Shown piece by piece: positions 43,253 to 55,404 of a stretch of DNA of 64,000 bases. A program made the position numbers and the translations under genes. The stretch comes from Actinomycetota bacterium (GTDB lineage: Bacteria; Actinomycetota; CADDZG01; WHSQ01): contig JAUJNI010000001.1 of assembly GCA_030446465.1 (NCBI GenBank), positions 605,859 to 669,858 of the forward strand, written 5' to 3'. The notes under the pieces were generated by a model. It saw only the letters and a program-made list of their open reading frames with translations. It was not told where the DNA came from and ran no database searches. Positions within the stretch are counted from its first letter, which is position 1. The number at the start of each line of letters is the position of its first letter.

Positions 43253-45196
43253 CTAGCGGCTCTTGAGGTGCCGGTCGAACCAGTCGAGCAGGATCTCGAA
43301 ACGCATCACTCTGTGGACTGGATTTCCCGAGCGCGTGAGCTCGTGGCTCTCGGCTGGGAAACGGACGAATTCGACCTCCCGCTTGAGCAACCTCAGGGTC
43401 GTGAACAACTGCTCTGCTTGCTCGACGTTGCAGCGAAGGTCGTCTTCCGAATGCAGGATCAACAGCGGCGTGGTGATGTCCGTTGCATAGGTCGAGGGCG
43501 ACATCTTGATCCAGGGCTCCATGTCCTCGTAGACATGGGAACCGACGTAACCCCTGAAAGTCCAGCCGAAGTCGCTCGAGCCATACATCGAGATCCACTG
43601 GTTCACGGCGCGCTCTGAGCAGGCGGCCTTGAATCGGCTGTTGTGGGAGACGATCCACGAGGTCATGTAGCCCCCGTAGGACCCTCCAATGACGCCAAGC
43701 CGGTCCGGGTCGCAGAAGTCAAAGCGCTTCACCGCTTCTTCGGTGACCGCCATGACGTCCTCGTAGTCGACCGATCCCCAACCCGGCCCTCCGTCGACCG
43801 GTCCTCTGATGGCGCGCCCCCATTCCTCTGAGTAGCCGGAAGACCCGCGGGGGTTGCAGTAGACGACCGCGTAACCTGCCCCGCAGAAGACCTGGAACTC
43901 GTCGAACAGCTTGTTGCCGTACTGCGTGAACGGCCCTCCGTGGATGTTCAAGAGGACCGGATAGCGAGTGCCTTCCTGGAACTCCGCAGGGCGCATAACC
44001 CAGGCTTCGACCTCTGAGCCATCCTTGGACGTCGCCGTGAAGCGCTCGGGCGCCACCAGCATCTGCTGCGACGAGAAGTTGGCCCCCACATCGGTCAACT
44101 TCTTCTCTGAGTTGTGCAGCTCCGAGACCGAGGTTGGCGTTGTCGCGGAATACACCAGACGTCCATTGGAGCAGTCGAATCCGACGACCCAGGTAGGGCC
44201 CCCGACGACGACCTCGGGATCACTCGATCCGTCGGAGGGCGCCCGGTAGATCAGCGTGTTGCCCCGGTCCTCGACTGCAAACAGGATCTGGTCGCCATCC
44301 CACAGGGGGGCGCGCACCGTTGGGTAAGGTCCGCACTGGCGGTCGAGCGTCTCCGTAAGCAGATGCCGCTGCCCTGAGTCCACCTCTACTACCGCTACCT
44401 GGGTGTGGCGAGGCTCGTCGAACGGATCTGGTGTGTAGTGGTAGGCGATGCGAGCGCCGTCGGGTGACCACGTCGGGTCGCTGCAAAAGCCATCCGTGGC
44501 GGTCACCCGGCGTGGCTCACCGCCCGACGCAGTGGTGACGTAGATGTCCGTGCCCAACTCCACGTCCCAGTCTTCGTGACGGGCCGACGAGAACGCGATG
44601 TGTGAGCCGTCGGGCGACCACGCGGGATTGCCGTGCTCGTAGTCACCCTTCGTGATCTGCTCCGGCTCGGTCGACCCGTCCGCACCGACCACGAAAAGGT
44701 GATTCGGCCGATCGATCGTCCAGCCCTCGCTGTCGAGCTTGAACTGAAGGCGGGTTATGCGACGCGGCGCTCTCTTCTTGTCGTCCTTTTCCTTGTATGC
44801 CTCGTCGGGTACGCGCACCACGCAGACCAGTTGCTTTCCGTCCGGCGACCACGCGATCTCGGTGACGCTTTCGTCGAAGTCGGTGAGACGCTGCGCCTCG
44901 CCCCCCTCTATGGGAATGACGTAAAGCTGGCCCTGTTCCTTGTCTCTATTCGAGAGAAACGCAAGCCGGGAGCCGTCGGGAGACCAGCGCGGCGAGCCGT
45001 CCCTCTTGGCGCCGGCGGTGAACTTCCTCGGCGAGCCAGAGCCGTCGGTGGCGGTCAGCCAGATGCTGCTGGTGTACTCGTTGGCGTTCTTGTCGACGCT
45101 CCAGACCACGAAAGCTGCGGTTGAGCCGTCGGGGGAGAGGCGGGGATCGAGCACTCCCGTCAACTGGTAGATGTCCTCCGGAACCATGCCGGTCAT
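43253..45196 (-). CDS. S9 family prolyl oligopeptidase-type peptidase
   Basis: 647 aa. The N-terminal beta-propeller has SPDGS blades (PRLSPDGSTAAFVVW, RWSPDGSRLAFLS, AWSPDGKQLVCVV). The C-terminal alpha/beta hydrolase domain has the nucleophile GGSYGGYMTSW, the Asp in LHSEDDLRCNVEQAEQ and the His in PAESHELTRSG. No signal peptide is seen, so a cytoplasmic acylaminoacyl-peptidase or dipeptidyl-peptidase-like role is likely. The start was set at ATG 45196 (MTGMVPEDIYQL) with GGGGG upstream; the longer frame lacks homology. Confidence 0.92.
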   Translation of the reverse strand: MTGMVPEDIYQLTGVLDPRLSPDGSTAAFVVWSVDKNANEYTSSIWLTATDGSGSPRKFTAGAKRDGSPRWSPDGSRLAFLSNRDKEQGQLYVIPIEGGEAQRLTDFDESVTEIAWSPDGKQLVCVVRVPDEAYKEKDDKKRAPRRITRLQFKLDSEGWTIDRPNHLFVVGADGSTEPEQITKGDYEHGNPAWSPDGSHIAFSSARHEDWDVELGTDIYVTTASGGEPRRVTATDGFCSDPTWSPDGARIAYHYTPDPFDEPRHTQVAVVEVDSGQRHLLTETLDRQCGPYPTVRAPLWDGDQILFAVEDRGNTLIYRAPSDGSSDPEVVVGGPTWVVGFDCSNGRLVYSATTPTSVSELHNSEKKLTDVGANFSSQQMLVAPERFTATSKDGSEVEAWVMRPAEFQEGTRYPVLLNIHGGPFTQYGNKLFDEFQVFCGAGYAVVYCNPRGSSGYSEEWGRAIRGPVDGGPGWGSVDYEDVMAVTEEAVKRFDFCDPDRLGVIGGSYGGYMTSWIVSHNSRFKAACSERAVNQWISMYGSSDFGWTFRGYVGSHVYEDMEPWIKMSPSTYATDITTPLLILHSEDDLRCNVEQAEQLFTTLRLLKREVEFVRFPAESHELTRSGNPVHRVMRFEILLDWFDRHLKSR

Positions 45197-45249
45197 GCTG
45201 CCCCCTTCGATGTGTCTCGTAGCGCCGACTCGAGCCCTACGATCCTCAG

Positions 45250-46047
45250 GTGAAGCTCGAAGTCCTGCGTTTGGTCGGTTGTGTGCTTGCCGGCATGCTA
45301 GCCGCGTGCTCCCCCGGGGCCCAACCAGCCAACCCACCGGCAGAGGTCACAAGGGACGGAGGGGAAGCTGCGGTGTCGACCCCGTCGTCGCCGGCTCCTT
45401 CACTGGAAGGTGTCGCCGGCTGCAACGGGGGTGCCGCCGCCCTCGGCGACCCGGCGTTGCGCGAGGAGGCTTTGTCGGGGGATCTCGACGGCGATCGAAA
45501 GCCGGATCATGCCTATCTCGTCGTCGATCCCGAGGCGACGGTCGGTTGCCGGGCCTATCTCGTGGCCGAGACCGCGGAGGGATCGCAAGCAATCGTCATC
45601 GACCGAGAGGACATGACCTTCGACCTGGGGTTGCCGGTGCTGCTCGAGCTGAGGCAGATAGACGGGAGGCCTGGGCTCGACGCGGTGGTGGACTTGGTCA
45701 CGGGGGCATCTACTGCCTTTGCCGGCGTTTTCACGATGGGTTCCGGCTCGCTCGAGCAGCTCGCGCTTAAAGGAGACGATCCACTCGTCGACGACCTCTT
45801 CTCCCACGGTGCCAGCATCGGCCAGCTCGCAGGCGCCGACTGTGGGGAGCGGGGGACCGTGGTGATCACGGGCGCGACGCCCGCCGGTCGCCTCTACGTC
45901 GTGGACCGGCGCTTCTATCGGGTGGACCGCGGTGTGCTCAGGCCGGACCCGTCGGGCGACGAGCGCGCTGCGGTGAAACTCGACCGGATACCCAACCGGT
46001 TCCCCGAGCTAGGGTCTCCAATTTTCTCCAACTGCCCCTCGAAGTAA
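45250..46047 (+). CDS. Lipoprotein with FG-GAP-like dockerin/calcium motif
   Basis: 265 aa. GTG start; the signal peptide ends in a lipobox (GCVLAGMLAAC), so it is lipid-anchored outside the membrane. After a Pro/Ser-rich linker comes GDLDGDRKPDHAYLVV, a calcium-binding FG-GAP/VCBS-like repeat, plus a second similar segment (IDGRPGLDAVVDLV). Several Cys are present. Function unknown. Diverges from the S9 peptidase gene and precedes leuS by 18 bp. Confidence 0.65.
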   Translation: MKLEVLRLVGCVLAGMLAACSPGAQPANPPAEVTRDGGEAAVSTPSSPAPSLEGVAGCNGGAAALGDPALREEALSGDLDGDRKPDHAYLVVDPEATVGCRAYLVAETAEGSQAIVIDREDMTFDLGLPVLLELRQIDGRPGLDAVVDLVTGASTAFAGVFTMGSGSLEQLALKGDDPLVDDLFSHGASIGQLAGADCGERGTVVITGATPAGRLYVVDRRFYRVDRGVLRPDPSGDERAAVKLDRIPNRFPELGSPIFSNCPSK

Positions 46048-46065
46048 GCATTTAGGGTGAGGTGC

Positions 46066-48549
<2,484 letters not shown>

Positions 48550-48557
48550 CCCTTGGC

Positions 48558-49784
48558 TTAGAAGTTTTCCGGGCACCAGGGGGCCCGCTCCCATCTGAAC
48601 AATTCGTCCGCGCGCTGCGTCACTCCTGGTTCGTGCTCGATCACTCTTCCGGCTCGCATGAGCTGCGCAAAGCTGCTTCCGCCTAAATAGCAGGCGCCGA
48701 GCTCCGCAATCGACATGGTGAGCTCAGGCTCTTCGGATGCGTAATCAACGCGCGCTTCTCCTCCCTTCGCCTCGAGCTTGTAGCGACCTTGGTTCCCGGG
48801 ACAGAACGAATCGCTCAGCTCGAACACAAGAGAGCCGTCCGCCGGGTAGGCCCGCGCCTCCAGCGCGCTCTTCACGTCGGCGATCCGGAGCCACAAGCCG
48901 TCGTGCAACATCGGTCGGAGACGTCTGGGCTCTTCGAGCATGTGGAACAACGGATCGTCGACCGGCTGCATCCATCCCTTGACGCGCGCTACGAGATCGA
49001 TTCCCAGCACGAAACGCCACATCTCTCTCGTCGCAACTGGAGTCGTCGCAATCAACTCGTTGACGAAGACGTGTCCCGACGGCACGCCGTCGTCTCCCCA
49101 TTGTGAGTGAACGCGGCAAAGAGCGTAGGCGGCTGCATCGCCGTCGAGCTCCCATACCGCCCGCATAAGCGGACCCGCACCCTCGCGATGATGCTCTGGG
49201 TCTGCCAGGGTGTGTGCGTCCCACCACTCCTGCGAGCGCCTGTACATGCCGGGCGTTTCCGACCGTACCCGGTCGTAGATATCGGGAAGTACGAGAAGCG
49301 CCTCCTCTGTGCTCAACAAACGGGTGCGTCCGACGGGATCCGACCGGTGGAGGAAGCCGGCGCGATCTCGGTCGAGATCCATGGTGGCCACGACGGTCGC
49401 CATGCCGTAACCGAAGCGTTGGTAGATGCCGCCCTCAGACGCCCACAGGATTGCAACCGGCTCTTTGCGACTGCGGACGTCGTCCAGCTGGTGCCTCATC
49501 ATCCTGGTGAGGGCGCCCCGCCGGCGGTGACTGGGCAGGACGGTGACGACGGTTACACCCGCAGCCGGGACCTCGCCTCCCGGTACCGTCAATTGAAACG
49601 AGAAGGCCCCGGTAGTGCCGACGATTGCGTCACCCTCGACCGTCGCGATCGACCGTTCGATCTCGTGGATGCGGGCGAAGCGCGGCAGGTCGTCCTCGCG
49701 CAGCTCGTGACCGAATATTTGGCTGGCGATCGAGAGGAATTCTTTGACTTCGCGTTCCTCGATAGGTCTGACGGTCAGATCCAT
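48558..49784 (-). CDS. Eis-like GNAT N-acetyltransferase
   Basis: 408 aa, the three-domain size of Eis-type enzymes. N-terminal GNAT core with acetyl-CoA loop VTVVTVLPSHRRRGALTRMM. Central second GNAT-like fold. C-terminal sterol-carrier-like domain (DGSLVFELSDSFCPGNQGRYKLE) and a terminal Phe (CPENF), whose carboxylate is the usual base in Eis. Eis enzymes acetylate amines, including aminoglycosides and some protein Lys; the substrate here is unknown. Start ATG 49784 preferred over 49796. Confidence 0.88.
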   Translation of the reverse strand: MDLTVRPIEEREVKEFLSIASQIFGHELREDDLPRFARIHEIERSIATVEGDAIVGTTGAFSFQLTVPGGEVPAAGVTVVTVLPSHRRRGALTRMMRHQLDDVRSRKEPVAILWASEGGIYQRFGYGMATVVATMDLDRDRAGFLHRSDPVGRTRLLSTEEALLVLPDIYDRVRSETPGMYRRSQEWWDAHTLADPEHHREGAGPLMRAVWELDGDAAAYALCRVHSQWGDDGVPSGHVFVNELIATTPVATREMWRFVLGIDLVARVKGWMQPVDDPLFHMLEEPRRLRPMLHDGLWLRIADVKSALEARAYPADGSLVFELSDSFCPGNQGRYKLEAKGGEARVDYASEEPELTMSIAELGACYLGGSSFAQLMRAGRVIEHEPGVTQRADELFRWERAPWCPENF

Positions 49785-49872
49785 GACCCCTCTCACTTCG
49801 TCTTAGGAGGGCAGATAGTCGCCTGTGGTACGCGCCACGGCCGGCTGCCAGAACTTCGGGAGTATACGGGCC

Positions 49873-50520
49873 GTGCCTGAGATCGTCGTACCAAGCGGTT
49901 GGAGCGACAAGCTCGAAGCCCTGGTTGGCCGCCGACGCGACTCATGGCTGATCGCAGCGGTTGCGCTGGTGGCCGTGATCGCGGCCTCGCTCGTGTGGGT
50001 GAAGGGCGCACCTTCGAAGATCGCCCCGCCCGCGACGGCTTCTGAAGCTTCTGCGGTGATCCCCTCGGCCAGCCCCTCTACGTCTGCATCGACGATCTTG
50101 GTCCACGTCGCAGGAGCGGTCAAGAGGCCGGGCGTGTACCAGTTCTCGACCGGCGCCCGTGTGGCCGACGCCATCGAAAGTGCTTCACCCCGCGACAACG
50201 CGGACCTCAATGTCCTGAACCTCGCAGAGCCGCTGACGGATGCGATGAAGATCGATGTGCCCACACGGGGTGAACAAGCGGCGAGCGTCGCCCCCAGCGC
50301 CGCACCCTCCCCGTCGCCTGGTGCGATCGCTCTGGTAAACGTCAACACCGCAGACCAGCCGACCCTGGAGACCATCCCGGGCATCGGGCCTGTTACCGCG
50401 ACGGCAATCATCGACTGGCGCACACAGTCGGGGCCATTCGGCTCGGTCGAGCAGCTTCTCGAGGTTTCGGGCATCGGTCCTGCCACCCTCGAGTCGATCA
50501 GACCCTACGTAACCATCTGA
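49873..50520 (+). CDS. comEA: ComEA-type DNA receptor
   Basis: 215 aa. One N-terminal membrane segment (SWLIAAVALVAVIAASLVWV) is followed by an SLBB domain (ILVHVAGAVKRPGVYQFSTGARVADAIESA), a Ser/Ala/Pro linker, and a C-terminal helix-hairpin-helix (LVNVNTADQPTLETIPGIGPVTATAIIDWR) that binds DNA non-specifically. In competent bacteria it hands DNA to ComEC, whose gene follows after 11 bp. Confidence 0.93.
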   Translation: MPEIVVPSGWSDKLEALVGRRRDSWLIAAVALVAVIAASLVWVKGAPSKIAPPATASEASAVIPSASPSTSASTILVHVAGAVKRPGVYQFSTGARVADAIESASPRDNADLNVLNLAEPLTDAMKIDVPTRGEQAASVAPSAAPSPSPGAIALVNVNTADQPTLETIPGIGPVTATAIIDWRTQSGPFGSVEQLLEVSGIGPATLESIRPYVTI

Positions 50521-50531
50521 CGAGCGAACAC

Positions 50532-51974
50532 ATGGGGTCGGGTCTTGCACGGATCTGGATCGTCGCGCTCGGTTTTGCTCTGGGGTGCGTGTGGGGCGAG
50601 GGCACCGCGTCGTGGCCTTTCGTGGTCGCACTGGCGGCAGGAGCGACCCTGTTGTCCATCAGGCGTCGTTCGGTGGCGCGGATCCCTGCACTCCTTGCTG
50701 TTGCAGTCGGCCTGGGCGCCCTGGCGGCGTCGGTCCGTTCTCCCTTTGACGCGGCCATAGCCGAAATGGCGTCGTCGGTCCCTCAGTGTGATGTTAGAGG
50801 GACCGTCCTGGAACATGCCGGGGGCCTGGGAACGCTCGTGGCTGTCGATCGGGCAACCTGCACCGGCTACGGCTCCGTAGAGCATCCCGGGCCGGTGTGG
50901 ATCGACGACCGCATCGGCTACTCCGGATCTCCCATTCGGGCCCGGGGGTGGTTGTTGCCCCTTAGCGACGAAGGCTTCGATTCGGCTCGGCGCAGGGCCG
51001 GAGGACCGGCGGCGCTCGACGTAACCGAGCTGGAAGTGACACGGCCACCCGTGGGGCCGGCCGGCGTAGCTGCCGCAGTGAGGGACGGGTTGGCTCGATC
51101 GACGCAGGATCTCGGCGGTGAGTCGGGTGCGCTCCTGCGCGGCCTGACCATAGGAGACACCGAGGGTCTGGGGGCGGCGACCGTCGATCGCTTCCGGCGT
51201 TCGGGGCTATCCCACCTCGTTGCGGTCTCCGGAACCAACGTAGCGATCGTCTTGGGGTCGATCTTGGTCCTGGCGAGCCGGCTGCCGCACAAGCTGCGGC
51301 TCGTCCTGTCGGGCCTTGGTCTCGCCCTGTTCGTCTTGATAGTGGGACCCGAGCCATCGGTCTTGCGAGCGGCGGCCATGGGGGGAATCGGCTTGTGCGC
51401 CCTGGCTTGGGGACGCCGCGCAGAGCCTCTTCACGCGCTCGGTATTGCATTGCTCGTCGTCCTTGCCTTTCGGCCGGGGATGGTCTTCTCGGTCGGGCTC
51501 CAACTCTCGGTAGCCGCGACCGCCGGCATCGTGTTGTGGACCACACGACTGGCCCACGCACTGCGGGCCTTGCCTCGGGTTGCGGCTCTTGGCCTGGGGG
51601 CGACGGTAGCTGCGCAGCTTGCAGTTGCTCCTCTCCTTGTCGGCACCTTCGGTCAACTCTCGCTGGCTTCGCCGGTGGCAAATCTCATGGCGATGCCGGC
51701 CGTAGCTCCCGCGACGATCCTGGGACTTGCGGCAGGAGTAGTCGGGACCTTGAGCGAGGCAGCCGGCAGCGCGGTGGCTCGCGTGGCGGAGCCTTTCTCG
51801 GCGTGGATCCTGCTGGTGGGCAACTCGGTCGGGGACCTCGAATGGTCGTCGGTGGCTCTGCCAAAGTGGGGGGCCTTGGTCATCGCGGTCCCCGTCATGA
51901 TCGCGGTGGGTGTGGCCCTCAGGGACGATGATCGACTCCGTCTCCAGCCGCCACCCCAGCGGCCCACAGCCTAA
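50532..51974 (+). CDS. comEC: ComEC/Rec2-type competence membrane channel
   Basis: 480 aa, with about ten membrane segments. N-terminal DUF4131 part (VRGTVLEHAGGLGTLVAV...), then the Competence domain with GLTIGDTEGLGAATVDRFRRSGLSHLVAVSGTNVAIVLG, the family signature. The usual C-terminal metallo-beta-lactamase nuclease-like domain of full ComEC is absent; the frame ends normally at 51974. Ordinary promoter sharing with comEA is likely. Confidence 0.92.
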   Translation: MGSGLARIWIVALGFALGCVWGEGTASWPFVVALAAGATLLSIRRRSVARIPALLAVAVGLGALAASVRSPFDAAIAEMASSVPQCDVRGTVLEHAGGLGTLVAVDRATCTGYGSVEHPGPVWIDDRIGYSGSPIRARGWLLPLSDEGFDSARRRAGGPAALDVTELEVTRPPVGPAGVAAAVRDGLARSTQDLGGESGALLRGLTIGDTEGLGAATVDRFRRSGLSHLVAVSGTNVAIVLGSILVLASRLPHKLRLVLSGLGLALFVLIVGPEPSVLRAAAMGGIGLCALAWGRRAEPLHALGIALLVVLAFRPGMVFSVGLQLSVAATAGIVLWTTRLAHALRALPRVAALGLGATVAAQLAVAPLLVGTFGQLSLASPVANLMAMPAVAPATILGLAAGVVGTLSEAAGSAVARVAEPFSAWILLVGNSVGDLEWSSVALPKWGALVIAVPVMIAVGVALRDDDRLRLQPPPQRPTA

Positions 51975-51990
51975 CGATAGTGTCGAAGGC

Positions 51991-52185
51991 ATGGCCCCCT
52001 TCACCTGGACATTGCAGGACGGCTCCGGCACCGACTTGCGCGTGACCGAGCCTTTTGCCAGCAAGCAAGACGCAGAGGCATGGATGGGTTCGGAGTGGTC
52101 TTCTCTGCTGGAGGAAGGTGCCCAGTTCGTGGCGCTCAAGGAGGACGGTGACCTGGTGTATCGGATGGGCCTCAACGAGCAGTGA
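51991..52185 (+). CDS. Conserved-looking small protein between comEC and holA
   Basis: 64 aa from ATG 51991 (MAPFTWTLQDGSGTDLRVTEPF). Ends by overlapping the GTG of holA (GTGA), which supports it as a real coupled gene. It has a compact alpha/beta composition with many acidic residues; no function known. Confidence 0.65.
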   Translation: MAPFTWTLQDGSGTDLRVTEPFASKQDAEAWMGSEWSSLLEEGAQFVALKEDGDLVYRMGLNEQ

Positions 52186-53105
52186 GCGCCGCGGTCTACC
52201 TCATCGTGGGCGATCCCTTCCTAGCAGAGGAAGCTCTAGCGAGGATTCGTTCGGAGGCCGGCACCGACCCTCTCTCCGAGGTTTCCCTCGACGCAACGAG
52301 CCCCGTTCAGGGCATCCTGGAGGCATTGGAGACCCCATCCCTGCTCGGAGGCAAACGGCTCGTCGTCCTAGCGGGTGCCCACAGCCTCAAGAAAGATCAG
52401 GTCGAAGCTCTTTCCAACTACCTAGCAGCCCCGGCTCCCTCCTCCGTGCTGGTACTGATCTCGTCGGGTCGCACGAAGCTGGCGGATGTCGCCAAGAAGA
52501 GCGGGGTCGTCGTGTCGCTCGAGCCGCCCAAGGGACGGAGGTTGGTTTCGTGGACTCGTGACCGCGCCCGCAGCCACACTCTCAAGCTCGACGACAAGGG
52601 TGCGTGGGCGCTGATCGATTCGGTCGGAAGCGAGCTCCGAGATCTGGATGCAGCGCTGAGCCAACTCGCGACGAGACTCGGCTCGGGGGCGCGCGTGGGG
52701 GCCGAAGATGTGCGCGCTGCCTTTCCGCGGCTAGCCGACCAGAGGATCTACGCCTTTACCGATGCGGTCGGCGACAGGCGTCTGGGCGAGGCCATGGGGA
52801 CCCTGCGTCGCCTGTTGGATCAAGGGGAGCCCCCCCTCGTGCTGTTCGGCGCGCTGTCCAGCCATGTCCGCCGGCTGCTGCTTGCTCATCGCGCCGAGAA
52901 CGCCCAGGCCGCGGGAAGCCTGGTCGGATTGCCCGACTGGCGGGCCGAGCGACTGCTGAAGCAGGCCCGTTCCTACAAGGAAGAGGACCTCGTCTCGGCG
53001 ATGTCCGTGCTGGCCGAAGCAGACGTCGAGATGAAGGCAGGAGACGCCCCGCTGCAAGAGGTTCCCCTAGAACAAGCGGTAGTGCGAATTATTTCCGGAG
53101 CCTGA
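52182..53105 (+). CDS. holA: DNA polymerase III delta subunit
   Basis: 307 aa clamp-loader subunit. N-terminal AAA-like fold (VYLIVGDPFLAEEALARI, LLGGKRLVVLAGAHSLKKDQVEAL), then a helical middle and the C-terminal collar domain (LVLFGALSSHVRRLLLAHRAE, LPDWRAERLLKQARSYKEEDLVSAMSVLAEADVEMKAG). comEC-holA-rpsT is a common bacterial neighbourhood. GTG start overlapping the preceding stop. Confidence 0.93.
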   Translation: MSAAVYLIVGDPFLAEEALARIRSEAGTDPLSEVSLDATSPVQGILEALETPSLLGGKRLVVLAGAHSLKKDQVEALSNYLAAPAPSSVLVLISSGRTKLADVAKKSGVVVSLEPPKGRRLVSWTRDRARSHTLKLDDKGAWALIDSVGSELRDLDAALSQLATRLGSGARVGAEDVRAAFPRLADQRIYAFTDAVGDRRLGEAMGTLRRLLDQGEPPLVLFGALSSHVRRLLLAHRAENAQAAGSLVGLPDWRAERLLKQARSYKEEDLVSAMSVLAEADVEMKAGDAPLQEVPLEQAVVRIISGA

Positions 53106-53140
53106 CGTCCCTTCCTGCGGGCGAGGCGTTTCTGGCTCCC

Positions 53141-53223
53141 GACGGCGGAGGCGGCGGCGTGCCCGAGCGGAGCGCTGACAAAACGGTTTGCCGGAGCGAG
53201 GGTATGTCGCCGCCGGAGCCGTC
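53141..53223. terminator. Imperfect inverted repeat between convergent holA and rpsT
   Basis: GACGGC...GCGGCG at 53141-53156 and CGCCGC...GCCGTC at 53208-53223 can pair with internal mismatches around a roughly 50-nt loop. Position between converging genes suggests a two-way terminator, but the long loop makes this weak. Confidence 0.25.
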
Positions 53224-53247
53224 TCAGGGACCGCGGCCGGATGGCTC

Positions 53248-53511
53248 TTACTGGGTCTTCAGGAGGCGTTTGGCTAGGCGGGATTTCTTGTTGGCTGCCT
53301 TGTTCTTGTGGATGATTCCCTTGGAGGCGGCTTTGTCGAGAGCCTGGGCGGCTTTTCTGTAGGCCTCCTGGGCGCCGTCGCGGTCGCCGGCACCGAGCGC
53401 CTGGTCGATGCGCTTGGTCTGAGTCCTGAGCGATGACCGAGCGCTCTTGTTGCGCTGACGGCGCTCTTCGTTCTGACGGTTTCTTTTTATCTGGCTCTTG
53501 ATGTTCGCCAC
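53248..53511 (-). CDS. rpsT: 30S ribosomal protein S20
   Basis: 87 aa, the usual S20 length. GTG start at 53511 gives (M)[25 protein letters not shown], ending [20 protein letters not shown] lies about 11 nt upstream. The frame remains open upstream to 54072, but this is only the antisense of lepA. Divergent from lepA. Confidence 0.95.
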   Translation of the reverse strand: MANIKSQIKRNRQNEERRQRNKSARSSLRTQTKRIDQALGAGDRDGAQEAYRKAAQALDKAASKGIIHKNKAANKKSRLAKRLLKTQ

Positions 53512-53589
53512 GCGTTTAATCAGCTCCTGAACAGGGGTTGTTGTGAGCGCCAGGATAGCAGAGCGCCATGAGGGCGCTACATTCGTGCC

Positions 53590-55404
53590 ATGGACCAAGC
53601 TCATCAACGCGCCATAGCGGTCATCGCGCACATCGACCATGGGAAGTCCACTCTGTCCGACCGCCTCTTGCAGCTGACCGGGACGGTGGGGGCCAGAGAG
53701 ATGCGTGCGCAGTACCTCGATCGCATGGATCTGGAGCGGGAGCGCGGAATCACTATAAAAGCGGCTGCAGTTCGGATGAGCTACCTGGCGGCAGACGGCG
53801 CCACTTATCAGATCAACCTGATCGATACCCCCGGGCATGTCGACTTCAGCTACGAGGTTTCCCGGTCCCTTGCTGCGTGCGACGGCGTCCTGTTGCTGGT
53901 TGACGCCGCCCAGGGGATTGAGGCTCAGACGCTCACGAACCTCTATCTCGCCGTCGACGCGGGATTGGAGGTCATCCCGATACTGAACAAGATCGATCTT
54001 CCCGCGGCTCAGCCGGACAAGTATGCAGCCGAGATGGCCGCTCTCATTGGTTGTGATGAGTCCGACGTGCACAGGATCTCGGCGAAGACCGGAGAGGGAG
54101 TGCCGGAGTTGCTCGAGGCAATCGTAGCAAGGGTGCCCCCACCGACGGGTAATCCCGAGGCACCGTTGCGTGCACTGGTGTTCGATTCCATCTACGACAC
54201 CTATCGAGGCGTCATCGCTTACATGAGGGTGATCGATGGCCGGATACGACTAAGCGACCCGATCCGGTTCATGGCTACGGGCGTGGAAGTAGACGCGGAC
54301 GAAATCGGGGTGATGGCGCCCCATCTCGAGCCGGTGCCGATGCTCGATACCGGGGAAGTCGGCTACCTGATTGCCGGGATCAAAGAGGTCCGCCTCGCTA
54401 AGGTCGGTGACACGGTCACGGCCTTGGGAGCTCCGGCTTCCCATCCTCTGCCGGGCTATCGAGAGCCCAAGCCGATGGTCTACGCAGGCATCTATCCAGT
54501 CGATGGCGATGATTTTCCTCTCCTGCGCGACGCGCTCGACAAGCTCAAGCTGAACGACGCTGCACTCGTGTACGAACCGGAATCCTCAACGGCCCTCGGG
54601 TTTGGGTTTCGCTGCGGTTTCTTGGGGTTGCTGCATATGGAGATAGTCCGAGAACGACTCGAGCGCGAGTTCCGCCTCGCGTTGATCGCCACCGCTCCCT
54701 CGGTTGCATACGAGGTCGAGCTGACCGAGGGAGCAACTCGGGTAGTGCGCAACCCTACCGAGATGCCGGATGGGGGTTCGATAGCGAGCGTGCACGAACC
54801 CTATGTGTCGGCCATGATCGTCACGCCTTCCGAGTACGTCGGAACCGTGATGCAGCTCTGCCAGGGCCGCAGGGGTGAATTGGATGAGATGCACTATCTG
54901 TCACCTGAGCGGGTGGAGATCCGCTACAACATGCCCCTGGCCGAGATCATCTTCGACTTCTTCGACCAGCTGAAGAGTCAGACGAAGGGGTACGCGTCGC
55001 TCGATTACGAACCGGTGGGATCGAAGGCGTCTTCACTTGTACGAGTCGACGTGTTGCTCAACCAGCAGCCGGTCGATGCCTTCTCCACGATCGTTCACCG
55101 AGACAAGGCCTACGACTACGGGAAGACGATGACCGAGCGGCTACGGAAGCTGATCCCGCGTCAACTCTTCGACGTGCCGATCCAGGCTGCTATCGGGTCA
55201 CGCATCATCGCTCGAGAAACCGTCAAGGCCAAGCGCAAGGATGTCCTGGCCAAGTGCTACGGCGGTGACGTGACTCGGAAGCGAAAGCTGCTCGAGCGAC
55301 AAAAAGAGGGGAAGCGGCGCATGAAGCAGATCGGCTCCGTCGAGGTTCCCCAGACCGCCTTCATCGAGGCCCTCAGGCTGGAGGCGGACGGGAGCAAGCC
55401 ATGA
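53590..55404 (+). CDS. lepA: Elongation factor 4
   Basis: 604 aa translational GTPase. G1 AHIDHGKST, switch [13 protein letters not shown]3 DTPGHVDF, G4 NKIDLP. EF-G-like domains follow, with the LepA-specific C-terminal domain ([32 protein letters not shown]). It back-translocates or rescues stalled ribosomes. Confidence 0.97.
   Translation: MDQAHQRAIAVIAHIDHGKSTLSDRLLQLTGTVGAREMRAQYLDRMDLERERGITIKAAAVRMSYLAADGATYQINLIDTPGHVDFSYEVSRSLAACDGVLLLVDAAQGIEAQTLTNLYLAVDAGLEVIPILNKIDLPAAQPDKYAAEMAALIGCDESDVHRISAKTGEGVPELLEAIVARVPPPTGNPEAPLRALVFDSIYDTYRGVIAYMRVIDGRIRLSDPIRFMATGVEVDADEIGVMAPHLEPVPMLDTGEVGYLIAGIKEVRLAKVGDTVTALGAPASHPLPGYREPKPMVYAGIYPVDGDDFPLLRDALDKLKLNDAALVYEPESSTALGFGFRCGFLGLLHMEIVRERLEREFRLALIATAPSVAYEVELTEGATRVVRNPTEMPDGGSIASVHEPYVSAMIVTPSEYVGTVMQLCQGRRGELDEMHYLSPERVEIRYNMPLAEIIFDFFDQLKSQTKGYASLDYEPVGSKASSLVRVDVLLNQQPVDAFSTIVHRDKAYDYGKTMTERLRKLIPRQLFDVPIQAAIGSRIIARETVKAKRKDVLAKCYGGDVTRKRKLLERQKEGKRRMKQIGSVEVPQTAFIEALRLEADGSKP

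Noticed and set aside
53512-54072. Upstream extension of rpsT into lepA antisense
   Set aside because: S20 has a fixed 87-residue length and the GTG at 53511 matches its N-terminus.
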